From Leucocoprinus leucothites (Eukaryota; Basidiomycota; Agaricomycetes; Agaricales; Agaricaceae): a DNA stretch of 64,000 nucleotides. Under the pieces are notes generated by a model that had not been told where the DNA came from, ran no database searches, and saw only the letters and a program-made list of their open reading frames with translations. Each line of letters opens with the position of its first letter. The first letter of the stretch is position 1. The stretch covers positions 186,001-250,000 of the forward strand of contig JAACJO010000031.1 in the NCBI GenBank assembly GCA_013368445.1, given 5' to 3'. A program made the translations under genes and the position numbers. Shown in pieces: positions 21,990-31,772 of this stretch.

Positions 21990-22860
21990 CTAGACTGAAG
22001 CCCCTGAGCTCAAATTGGACTACAACCATAACGTTCACCGCCATCATTACACATATCCAAGGTAGAAAACACCTTGAGAACGGTTGGGGCCATTTCTGTG
22101 AGGCATTCAAGGCTCGGCGTGCCTCCTCAGATTCCGGACAAACCGTGGCATGATATGAGATAATTGAATTGAATATATCCATTGATTGGAAAGTAAGCAC
22201 AAGTCAACCTCCTGATACCGCTCATTGGTTGTGAGTCACGGCTGGAAAGAAAACATTGGACATACCCGAATTGAGCTGGACACCCCCAGTGCAAGTGTCA
22301 GGGACGTTAAGTAGGCGTGATAACGTCATGGGAGATGTACAACAGCCTTCGTTTACACTTGTTTGTATTTCGCTTGGCGCCGACAATCATCTCCACCGAA
22401 GTTGATGCAGAAATCTCGCTGCCTCTGACCCACTCAGGACTCTCGCATCGAAGAACGAACTAATACTTGTTCGAATTGCTGCTCTCTAACTGTAATCAAG
22501 TTTCACTAATTCTTCGCGGTCCCCTCCGATGAACAAAGGTTTGGCTCTTCAAGTTATGGTCTCCTGCCATCCATTGGCAGGCAGGGACCTTGATTGGTAT
22601 CATCTGGGTTTGGTTGCATGAATGATAATATGCTGCTTACATCTACATTGTGACCCCAAGGGAATTCCTATGATGAGGGGTCAGGCTGTATTTTCTATTG
22701 AAGAAGCAACCATTCCATCGTACCTTATCCCCCCTCACTTCGACGAAAGGGAAAATGTTAACAAATCAATGATTTTGAATGTCATCATCACAGGACACGG
22801 CTTAAATGGCCGCAACCGATTGTCACCATGTTGAAAGTGATCCTTAGAATCTCCGCCCGC
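21990..22860. other. Intergenic, no supported gene
   Basis: Short frames only. A TATA-like CGTATAAAAATGG at about 22863 marks the promoter of the next gene. Confidence 0.45.
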
Positions 22861-22920
22861 TCGTATAAAAATGGTCACAGGTCACTTGGCGTTGTCCCAG
22901 CCCTCCTGAAAATTCTTATC

Positions 22921-23532
22921 ATGCAAATTTCTGGTCCACTTCTCTCGCTCTTGGCCCTGTCTGGATTTACGACGGCCACGATTCTTGAGCTCTATAACGG
23001 GTCTACTACCTGCGGTCAATACCCAGATAACACTTATGTTGAAACAACTACCATTGATGATATGGGAATCAATGTCTGCGCACCGTTGGATACAGAACAT
23101 GTATATAGTATCCATATGGAATTCCTCGCACCAGCCACGAGCTGTACATGTATGTTGATTTTAAGCTGTCGAGTCTGAAAAGGGGTTTCTAAATATTCTT
23201 GCCGATAGTCTGGGCCTACAATGCGACAACGTATGGTTTCTAGTCTTTCCCAGTACTCTATGCCCCTCTTTCTGATTTATGTTGTTTAGTGATCCCGACA
23301 ACGTTTGCCCACCTAATCCTCTGGCCAACATCTCCACCGTTAATACCAGGGGCCCTTGTTTCGTGTACCCGGGTTTCCCGATGAGTAAGCTGCCAGCTCC
23401 AGTCGCTCCTTCCGATCTACATATTCAATTATTCCTTTCAAGCTGCTTACAAAATTACCTGTGAGGTGCCAGATTCATGATTAGATATTGCATGTCATTT
23501 CAGACTTGGAGGGGAACGATATGATTGCATGA
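22921..23532 (+). CDS. Small secreted protein, unknown family
   Basis: Four exons (22921-23149, 23209-23230, 23290-23384, 23504-23532) join in frame to 124 residues. The start has a hydrophobic signal peptide (MQISGPLLSLLALSGFTTA) and lies 50 bp after TATAAAAA. The mature part has five cysteines, several N-glycosylation sites (NGST, NATT, NIST) and no repeat. The second exon is only 22 nt and introns are 59-119 nt, so the model needs transcript support; the last exon is the least certain. It has no CWTCC signature and is not part of that family. Located between the two duplicated SSP blocks. No family recognised. Confidence 0.55.
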
Positions 23533-23938
23533 GCAATCCATTTAATGCAAATATATCTTCAGCAATGACGAGGGGTCATTCTTCGCATATTGGGGCGCCT
23601 GCTACCAGTGCTAAGTTGGGGTTTGGAGTGAGGAAGTACTTCAGTTTCAACTCAGTTTTCGCAATTGAGTTTTCGCTGAAAATAGTCATTGATACATTCC
23701 AACTGAACGTTTGCCAAGCTAGAGACTTCCCCGCAGTCTCTGATTATTTGATCATATTTATATAGGGATGGAGCAAGTCTGTCAATTAATAGAGCTAATC
23801 TTCCTCGAAGCTGAGAAAGAGCGGCCACTCGAACACAGCCCGTCATACCAAGACCCTGGTTGAGGAGGGGGCAGGCGTTTCAGAGTGATATATATCGTGA
23901 CGCTCCACGTTCTTACGAGAGCACTGATATGAAAGGTA

Positions 23939-24110
23939 AGGATAAAAGCCCGCCCAAATTCCAGTACTGCTTCAGAGCCACTCTCTCTTTGTCTCTTGTG
24001 AGTAGACTTGGTCGTCTAATTATCATTACACTGACGGTTCATCCAAAGCTAGATATTTCTTGAACTGAATCATCTTACGGGTTTGTGCTCCATTGAGCAT
24101 CCAACGGCCA
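23939..24110 (+). promoter_or_regulatory. Core promoter of member 5, with altered leader splice site
   Basis: AGGATAAAAGCC at about 23939 is the TATA-like box. The GTGAGT donor at 23998 is intact. Where member 2 has ATCTTGCAG before GTTTGTGC, this copy reads ATCTTACGG, so the AG acceptor at about 24080 is lost. The next AG is in CATTGAG (about 24096). The leader must splice elsewhere or be retained. Confidence 0.6.
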
Positions 24111-24143
24111 TATTGTACTGCTGCTGACTTGAAGGGTCTAGAC

Positions 24144-24350
24144 ATGAAATCTTTCTTCGCCATTTTTGCCTCCCTTGCTTTGCTCGCTGTCCAAAATGTT
24201 GTTGTCAGCGCTGCTCCGGCACCCGAGAACCCGCCTCGCATCTGCCTTCTTATCTGCTACCTCGAAAAGCCCGACACCTGTGCTAAAGGCTATAGCCCTG
24301 TGAATCAAAACGGTTGTTGGACCTGCTGCAAGGGTCCTGTTTACACCTAA
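24144..24350 (+). CDS. Small secreted cysteine-rich protein, CWTCC family, member 5
   Basis: 68 residues. Signal peptide MKSFFAIFASLALLAVQNVV, then VSAAPAPE. The core is C-x3-C-x7-C-x11-C-W-T-C-C with NQNGCW before the last cluster, ending KGPVYT. It is the duplication partner of member 2, but the region between signal peptide and last cysteines has diverged more than the signal peptide. The start was chosen at the MKSFF methionine, not the longer in-frame extension, because the leader upstream is shared with member 2. Confidence 0.85.
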   Translation: MKSFFAIFASLALLAVQNVVVSAAPAPENPPRICLLICYLEKPDTCAKGYSPVNQNGCWTCCKGPVYT

Positions 24351-25435
24351 ATCATTGGAGGCGTGCTCCTAACGAAGAGTAAAAGAATCCAATCATGTAC
24401 TATTATTACTCCATGTCAGTCTGTTGGGTTTGGTCGTTACGCGCTCCAGTTGCCCTTGTCTTGTTTGACTTCAGCCTCCTGATAAATTCAATGTATCGAA
24501 AGCATCATGCAAATATGGACCACTCAGAACCATAATCGGAGGCGGTATAATGTCAACTTTCCTCAACGCTTCCCTGCCCTCTCCTTTTGTCAATCCCGGA
24601 TCACAATCAAGTATGGTCAGAATTGATCCGCTACTACATTGAGCGAGAAAAACTTTAGACTTCCGCAGAGCAGCAGGCAGAGGCGGAGTGATCCAGTGAT
24701 ATTGAGCCTCAAGGTTGCCTTGGAATTTCATCTCCAGAATAGAAATTTCCACAGTGAGAGATGAAGAGTCCTCGCAATGATTCAAAGACCGCTTTGTCTA
24801 TTTGGACAAGACTTTTACCCTCCGTTGGTCCTGGGGACGAGGAAGCAGTTCCAAGATTAAGTTGTAATTCAATATATCTTTCAAGTTGCGCACTCAATCA
24901 CTTGTGATAAAGGAAAGCGATAGGATACCATGTATCACATCTACACAGGTCCGAGACTTCTCTGGTTGGGGAACTTGACTTAGTGAAATAAAGGTGTCCT
25001 TTCCAGGCGGCAGTGTCGTACTCGGCCTCTATAAGAGCTGGGCAGAACAATTCTAGTGGTTCAGAATCATATAGCTGATTCGAACCTGTGGCGCATGACC
25101 GCATGGCATCGATGTCAAAGAACGGCTGCTAACAGATATGCCAGACCTGAGATTCTCTTGCCGTACACTTTCAGTACATCCGAATGATTCTTATCTTCTA
25201 GGCTGTACTTGATTGTCAACTTCTCGGTTGAGAGAGCCTCGTTATGATCCGCTCAAATTTCTCCAAGTGTGTTTATCTAAACTTCTCGTCAAGCAGACAC
25301 GGTATGCCGGTTTGGATAGTCATTGTAACTGGAAAGCCTTGCTTTTGATTCCTGTATCCGACAAACATCTAAATGAACACTCATAAGTAGGATCCGTCAA
25401 TAGAACCAAGAGACCTAAGGAATACCTGTGACAGC

Positions 25436-25813
25436 GTGGGTCCGCGAACTCAACGGAAAAGGGACGAAAAGTCTTCTATTCCATCGAACAATATAGAACT
25501 CTTGATCGAGGAATCCGCTCGGAGCATCTGTGCCTCTGTTCTGGTTTATCCTGGCACCGATACATGTGCCGCAAGTGACTATTTCAGTGAGAGGGTTCAT
25601 ATAACACAAACGCGCACGGCGAGAAATGCCCTACAAAGAATCAAGCCTAGGCTGCAGTATGGCAGGAGGGATTATGTAGGGCAGATTAACGCTCTACAGG
25701 GGAACCGAGATAAATCAGAGAGTACCAATGTTCAAGGGAAAAGGCGTCCAGTCGGTATCATTGAACGCCCTTCAAGAAAGCGCAACATAGACGCGGGCAA
25801 GGGAAGTCGTTAA
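25436..25813 (+). pseudogene. Duplicated open-frame segment of unknown origin, right copy
   Basis: A 125-codon frame matching the left copy at 10413. It keeps one frame from DEKSSIPSN through to RPSRKRNIDAGKGSR, whereas the left copy has a frame change before that tail. The tail is basic and looks like a nuclear or RNA-binding protein end. No start context, promoter or domain is clear. Hypothetical at best. Confidence 0.35.
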
Positions 25814-26076
25814 GTGGTTTAAACAAGCATAAGTTAGCACCTGGAGTAAAGCGAAACTCCGCATCCTTTGGTAAGTAAGAGGCACTCCGATCAAATTCAT
25901 ATTGGCCAGAAGCAGGCCGTCTAACAGCTGGAATTAATCTCCCTCGATCCGGAGAAAGTAACGTAACTTGAATACAACATGTTAAGCTAGAAGCGTGATC
26001 AAGGTCGGCGATTGTTTCAGAGTGGTAAGCCATCGAAAAGTCCCAAGTTCGTTCGAAATATGTCATGTATTCAGAG

Positions 26077-26213
26077 GATAAAAGGACTGGCTGAAAACGA
26101 AACTTTCCCCAGAGTCGTCTTCGCTCCACCTCTTGTGAGTAGACTTGGTTTTCCTCCGAGGGAACGACACTGACGAGTTGATATGCAGGCCCTTATCAAC
26201 AATCACATCACAG
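26077..26213 (+). promoter_or_regulatory. Core promoter and 5'-UTR intron of member 6
   Basis: AGGATAAAAGGAC at about 26077 is the TATA-like box and CAGAGTCGTCTTCGC lies 34 bp later. A GTGAGT donor at 26135 and CAG acceptor ending at 26213 bound a 79-nt intron, followed by GTTTGTTCGACG. Confidence 0.72.
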
Positions 26214-26283
26214 GTTTGTTCGACGTTTTGCATGTCCAAAAAACCAGTTGCAGGTGTCGCTAACTTGACCGGTTGATCCAGCC

Positions 26284-26523
26284 ATGAAGTCTTTCTTCGC
26301 CGTAGTTGCATCTGTCGCGTTTCTCGCTGTTGTCAGCGCTGCCCCGGGTTACGAGCCTGAACCGTATCACCCACCTCACCCAATTCCCACTGCCTGTCTC
26401 AAGATCTGTTATGCCGAGAAACCTGGACCGTATGTCTGTGGCGAGGGCTCTCATGCCCAGAAGTTTGGTGACTGTTGGACCTGCTGCAAGAACCCCACCT
26501 ACCACCATGCTAGTTATAATTAA
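26284..26523 (+). CDS. Small secreted cysteine-rich protein, CWTCC family, member 6
   Basis: 79 residues. Signal peptide MKSFFAVVASVAFLAVVSA, then a short His/Pro-rich stretch (EPEPYHPPHPIP). The core is C-x3-C-x9-C-x11-C-W-T-C-C with QKFGDCW, then a 13-residue tail rich in His and Tyr. Its signal peptide is closest to member 1, which is inverted at the other end of the cluster. The C2-C3 loop is the longest of the family. The His-rich spacer could bind metal; this is speculation. Confidence 0.86.
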   Translation: MKSFFAVVASVAFLAVVSAAPGYEPEPYHPPHPIPTACLKICYAEKPGPYVCGEGSHAQKFGDCWTCCKNPTYHHASYN

Positions 26524-26529
26524 CGGCAT

Positions 26530-27480
26530 CACACAAGCGCCAAACGAGGAATGAGGAAACCATGTACCTTTACTCCCTTCATGTGTCGGCTCGGATGTTT
26601 AGCTTTATCTGTAGTATGTGTGTAAATTCAGGATTTGTTGTTTTTGTTTTTTTTGACTGCGGCTGAAAGAAGTCTCCAGCATAATCTCATGCTCTTTCCA
26701 ATGTTTGGGGATCCTTCCAGCGCGAACATGCTGTACCGTAGTTCAAACGTCATAAGCAGGTAGGCTAGTTGCGGAGGTGGCCGATTGGTACAAGGTCTTG
26801 ATACCAAGTAGGACTGCCCTTATGAGTGGTGCACTCGATAGGCTTGGGAGATAACTGCCTTGGGTTGATCCTCCATCATCGGTGATAAATTATACAGGCC
26901 GGTGAACTCGAAGAGCTAGTAATGTTGGGATTGAGTCAACAGACGGTATCAATACTTATATCCAGAAGAATCCGAGTATCTTCTAAGCTATCGTAACGGA
27001 AGGAATAAGGAAGACTAGTGTACAATCACAAGCATTGGGAGGTTTATTGAGTTGAATCCACGTTTGAAATGGTTTAGGACGTACCTGAGCCGGCCTAGAC
27101 CTCAAACGGGTTTATTCCGACCTTCCTGTTCCGGCTCCCGGGCACAGCCACATTCTGATGAAATCGCGAATGTTTAAAGAGGAACGAACCCTGCTTAACC
27201 ACGCCGACCAAGGTTTCACAAGATGATGTAGTGAGAACATCGCAAGTAGGCTGTACTACGAAGAGAATCCAAATACCACAATGTGGCTGTAGAGCGCCCT
27301 GTAACTTTTCTGTCTGGAAAATACCGACTGAGCCGTGGAAAGCACGTGCATAAACCAGTGCATCGAAAATGGTCTAAATTAGGACCTTGTCTCTATCTTT
27401 GACCATTCTCTCTCCTCTTCGAAGTACCCTAACTCTTAATCATACCCAGTGTTGCTGGAAGCTAGTCACTCGTTATTGAT
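26530..27480. other. Intergenic, no supported gene
   Basis: 3' flank of member 6 and the presumed promoter of the kinase. A T-rich run lies at about 26640-26656. No gene seen. Confidence 0.5.
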
Positions 27481-29511
27481 ATGCTCAAACATCTCAGAGT
27501 GAAAGAATCGACCCTTTTCCAGCCACCCAGTTTCAGTAGGAAGAGGAATTACGAGCTCCAGGAAACTCTTGGCTTGGGCTCTTTTGGGAAAGTCGTGGTG
27601 AGTAATATATATCTGGTTTGTTAAATTCAATTTCTCACAAGCAATTCGATTTCTTGCCGTCCCTTTGATTCTTGTAATTCTACCCCTTAACTCCGCATTT
27701 GGAACGATTCCGACTCTTGGAAAAGCACGCAAAATGGCATGTACCACTAGATCAACTAGAAATCGCAGAGCACGGCGCTGCAGCAAGTTCTGGCCCTGTT
27801 TACCCTCCCTCGTCAATTGAGCGACACCTTTCTGCGGAGGAGCGACAAGCAATTCGCTCGCGCTCGCCATCACCTTCTCCCCCATCACCTTCTCGAAACC
27901 CACCAAACGAGACTGTGAAAGCAGCTTCTACCAACGCAGGCTCGGATGTGAATGCCACGAAAGAGGTCGCGCTTAAGGTGATACCGAAGAAGAAGGTTAA
28001 GGGAAACGAAGCCAGTGTCTGGAGTGAGATGGAAGTTCTCAAAGGTCTTGACCATCCAAATATCGTGCGTACTGTCTCTAGGCTGTGTCTGCCATTAAGC
28101 CGAATAATCACCAATATCGTTCTAGGTCAAATTCTACGAGTGGTTTGAGTCAAGATCCAAGTACTACCTCTCGTTTGAGCTGGCCATGGGTGGAGAGCTG
28201 TTCGAACAGATTTTAGCGAAAGGAAAATTTACGGAGAGAGACGCTGCTAGGGTTGTTCGCTCAATCCTATCGGGCGTCAAATATCTTCATGATCATGGTA
28301 TCGTTCACCGGGACCTGAAGTGAGCGACATTCTCGGCTCGCACCCATCATCTGTCCATTCATCATTTCGACAGACCTGAGAACATCCTCTATCGCACCAA
28401 AGCACATGACAGCGATATCGTCATTGTTGATTTCGGCATGTAAGGCTTCTCCACAGTACCCCACTCAAGTGAAGGTACTAATTCTATCCCCAGCGCAAAA
28501 CATCTGGAATCACCCGATGAACAATTAAATTCCCTTGCCGGTTCGTTCGGCTACGTCGCCCCAGAAGTCCTCAAGAAAGAGGGACATGGAAAGCCTGTTG
28601 ACATTTGGTCGACCAGTATCATCACATACGTCCTGCTTTGTGGTTATTCTCCTTTCCGCTCCGACGATACCAAAACCCTGGTACAAGAAAACACTGCTGC
28701 AAAGATCGAGTTCCAGAGTCGGTACTGGAAGAAGGTTTCAGAGGAGGCTAAAGCCTTCATCCGGCGGCTAGCCGCTATTGACCCAAATGATCGTCCGACC
28801 GCCCAGGAGGCATTGCGAGATCCATGGTTGACACGTGAAACTGGACCTGCAGATGAAGAAGAGATCGACTTGATCCACGGGTTGAGGGAGCACTTTGACG
28901 CGAAAACGAAATGGCGGAGTGTCCTTACGGGTATTAAGGCGGTGAATAGGTTTGGGAGCCTCGGCAGCCGAACAAGTACGAGCAGCAGCGGCGGATGGAA
29001 GGCAGTCAAGGAGGAAGCAGAAGCGAAGGAAAAGCCTGAGGTCGAACACGACGCAAACGCGAACATTACCGTCATACCACCCGACGACACTGGCGGCGGA
29101 GGGGGAAATAGTAACGGGGGGTTGAAATCCATTCACGATGCTGGTCATACGTTGAAAAATGGAGAGGAGATCACTACTCCTCCAATATCCACCCGTGCGC
29201 CCCCCTCATTAACCCTAGATACTGGATCTCAGCACTCAACTTATCGCCCCTCTCAGCCCCCCATCGTCGTTGAAGAACCTCAGTCAGCTTTGACTGCGGA
29301 CGAGCAGAAAGCGGATGAGGCAGCAATGCGGGAACGTGATGATTACAAGATGCCTGGGTCCTTCCATTGGCATGAGGAAGAAGTGGCTCCTGCCCCACGC
29401 CCGGCCGCCACTGCTACTCCGAATGCTCAGCACTTGGCTGCTGGTGAGAACCGAGGGCTGAGAGAGCGGCCTTCATGGACAGATTTATTCAGGAGGCTAC
29501 GACTGGTGTGA
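27481..29511 (+). CDS. CaMK-type serine/threonine protein kinase
   Basis: Five exons (27481-27597, 27726-28064, 28126-28319, 28374-28439, 28494-29511) join in frame to 577 residues. The glycine loop is [10 protein letters not shown] at about residue 30. A linker of about 75 residues rich in Ser/Pro follows, before the lysine in [11 protein letters not shown]. Then come [14 protein letters not shown], the catalytic [28 protein letters not shown] and [14 protein letters not shown]. The kinase domain ends at DPWLTRE, followed by a long disordered tail (Gly/Ser/Pro). Motifs place it in the CaMK group, like fungal calcium/calmodulin-dependent kinases; a calmodulin site is likely near [19 protein letters not shown] but not proven. 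All catalytic residues are present. The large insert in the N-lobe is noteworthy. Confidence 0.9.
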
Positions 29512-30680
29512 TCAGTGTGGATTCGGGATTTCAGACAAAGTGTAATGTGTGTTAGTCTGTATCGATATTATTCAATGTTTTACGATACTTTATCATAATA
29601 TAATGCTTGCACGTGTGGAATGTAGGAGGCGCACTAGATGAAGTAAAGCGAAGTGAACGAAGCGTAGATCATATTTGGGAGATCAGAACATCTTTCACCC
29701 TAATCCCACTCTCGCTCCTAGTAAATGGCCAAGTCAAGCTCAGCTAGAGTCGAGTGGACTAGCTGCATTTGTCGAGGATGTCTCCCAAAAAGTATAGGCA
29801 ATTTTCTAGTCATATCTATTCCGGTTCCTTAGCTGACTGGTTGGTTGTAGAGGGGTCCTAAGCCCTGGCTGCCCTCCTGGCTTCACTCATCACAAGTCGG
29901 TGCAATGGATAATCTGGTCAACCTCATGGAGCGTTGGAACATCATGAACAATGGAAGACCCCTAGAAACTTACTAGGATCCAGACGAACCGCATTCCTAC
30001 AACCGCAGCGGATCGCCAGAGATATCTTCCAACTTGCAACTCTAGTGGCACGTTCTTGGAGCAGAGTGTCAACCAAAAGTAGTGGAATCATCGAACTATG
30101 GCTTAGTCCTCGAGCTATGACGATTACGCAGTGATGTACAAAGTTATGTTCTCCACGAGATTTAGGTGAATGACCACCAAGGAGGTGTAAGAATCGCTAA
30201 AAGTTCACTACACTTGCCAGTGGCTTGACCCTCTCGCAGTGCAGAATCCATAATAGGAAGCTCTAAATGGGTACAGGACGGAAAGAAGATGATATAATGC
30301 ACTGCTACTATCGACAAGTGCTGTTTAAATTTGTGCCGCTGCGTCTACGAACTTTATGGGAAGACTAGGACGACTTTAGGGAGGACGAGCCCCAATATAT
30401 GACAAAACCCATCGTAGATAACCAAAGGACGTCTGTCAGGAGGTCTTGAGAAATGGGTGAACCACCACTTGGAGGATGGTCTGTGGAAATGAGAACCATT
30501 GAGGTTTCCTCCTTGTCGACCTCGATCTTGATTGTACCCATATGCTTAGGTGTGTTCCCAGTGAGTCGACTTTTCGCCGCACCCTATGCTAGAACTGGTA
30601 GTCACCAAAGTAGTAGAATGGTGGTTAGTTTATCTTCACTACTATACCCGATTCACATATTGGAACTGCGGGCCATGGCG
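29512..30680. other. Intergenic, no supported gene
   Basis: Kinase 3' flank and the region before the glycine-rich SSP. Only short frames without support. Confidence 0.5.
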
Positions 30681-30683
30681 AGG

Positions 30684-30838
30684 ATAAAAGGAAAGCAGAA
30701 GCGTGAATCCTCTCCAGAATCGTCTAACTATCGCTCCTTGTGAGTCACAGGACGTCTTTCCTACCTCTCTTCACCAACTAACTTAACTCTCTATAGATTA
30801 TATTAACTTGAGGGTTGGTCATCTCTAATTAACCTCAG
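30684..30838 (+). promoter_or_regulatory. Core promoter and probable 5'-UTR intron of member 7
   Basis: AGGATAAAAGGAAAG at about 30680 is the TATA-like box and CAGAATCGTCTAAC lies about 34 bp later, matching members 1, 2 and 6. A GTGAGT donor at 30740 and an acceptor ending about 30838 (AACCTCAG) give a 99-nt intron; an earlier acceptor at 30796 is possible. Confidence 0.62.
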
Positions 30839-30879
30839 CGGAAATCTTTCATATAAATCACAACGGGTGTCTTATAGTC

Positions 30880-31422
30880 ATGAAATTCAACGCTGCAGCC
30901 ATCTCTGCCTACATCGTCGTTGCGGCTAAACTCGCGATCGCGAGCCCTGCCGCTGTTAGTACCACCACTCCGGACACAACTACTGACGGTGGTTGGGGAA
31001 ACACTGGTGGCCAAGTTAATGGTTGCTACAACCTTTGCTACCCTAACTGGGAGCCCTGCGCAGCGGGATTGACCTCTCAGAAAGTCGGCAATTGTTGGAC
31101 TTGCTGCACAAATGGTGGCGGAAACTGGGGGAACGGAGGTAGTTGGGGAAATGGAGGAAGTGGGGGGAATTGGGGCAATGGAGGAAATGGAGGAAATTGG
31201 GGCAATGGCGGAAACTGGGGCACTGGTGGTACTGGAGGGAACTGGGGAAATGGTGGTACTGGCGGGAATTGGGGCAATGGCGGTAGCGGCGGAAACTGGG
31301 GCAATGGTGGTACTGGCGGGAACTGGGGTAACGGCGGGAGCTGGGGCAACGGGAATAATGGAGGAAATTGGGGCAACGGCGCGAACGGTGGCGGGAACAA
31401 TGGACAGTGGAGCCGCCGCTGA
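30880..31422 (+). CDS. Small secreted cysteine-rich protein with Gly-Asn-Trp repeat tail, CWTCC family, member 7
   Basis: 180 residues. Signal peptide near [21 protein letters not shown], then a short Thr-rich stretch. The core is C-x3-C-x6-C-x11-C-W-T-C-C at about residues 50-77, with QKVGNCW before the last cluster. The rest is a repeat of units such as GGNWGNGG and GTGGNWG, about 100 residues. The order signal - core - repeat differs from members 3 and 4, where the low-complexity part precedes the core. Regular Trp in a Gly-rich tail suggests a surface-binding or self-assembling segment; that is inference. It sits between the kinase and the laccase-like gene. Confidence 0.85.
   Translation: MKFNAAAISAYIVVAAKLAIASPAAVSTTTPDTTTDGGWGNTGGQVNGCYNLCYPNWEPCAAGLTSQKVGNCWTCCTNGGGNWGNGGSWGNGGSGGNWGNGGNGGNWGNGGNWGTGGTGGNWGNGGTGGNWGNGGSGGNWGNGGTGGNWGNGGSWGNGNNGGNWGNGANGGGNNGQWSRR
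31110..31410 (+). repeat. In-frame glycine-rich minisatellite of member 7
   Basis: Units related to GGNWGNGG recur about a dozen times, with Thr or Ser replacing single residues. Codon choices differ between units (GGTGGT, GGCGGA, GGAGGA), so the array is not recent. The same array is open on other frames and on the opposite strand. Confidence 0.88.
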
Positions 31423-31772
31423 AGCTTCTTTTTGAACGGAAGGCTAGCAGAGATTGAGTGTTTGGGTAAGGTAGCTTACCCATGTACTAGTATGCGTGAA
31501 GTGGTGTCGAAGAACTATGTGCTCCGTGCGTCCATACCTACTACTCTATGTGTTACTTGCTATGTGAACTGCGATATAAACCTTTGACGCCGATGGAAAT
31601 GCTGCTCGGATCGGCTATTGACTAAAAAGGATTTTAGGTTCCGCTCGATTTTGAATGGATGACACTGTTAGAAGAGCTTGATATTATGACTCAAAACGTA
31701 GAAGAAAGCACAAAGAATAGTAATAACAGAAATCGAGCCCAAAAGAGTACATATAGCCACAGGAAGACTTGC

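Larger units (their letters stand above)
17400..21990. repeat. Segmental tandem duplication, right copy
   Basis: Partner of 12200-16950. It carries the dead UTP7, the flank (19217-20180), member 4 and its downstream DNA. Its last part (about 21240-21740) also matches 7850-8320 of the ghost locus: GTCTCTT..GGGGCTCC and TCACTGAC.AG.AACTG.A.GGGATA.AA. Confidence 0.85.
23690..25950. repeat. Segmental duplication, right copy (partner 8590-10960)
   Basis: It contains the promoter of member 5, member 5, and the long 3' segment shared with the left copy. Substitutions and small indels are common, so this duplication looks older than the UTP7-SSP pair. Confidence 0.75.

Noticed and set aside
1581..31422. 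SSP family as hydrophobins
   Set aside because: Hydrophobins have eight cysteines with two CC pairs and a different spacing. Here there are six with a single terminal CC.
31043..31483. Frames on the minus strand and in other plus frames over the Gly-Asn-Trp repeat
   Set aside because: Repeats open several frames at once; only the frame with signal peptide and cysteine core makes sense.
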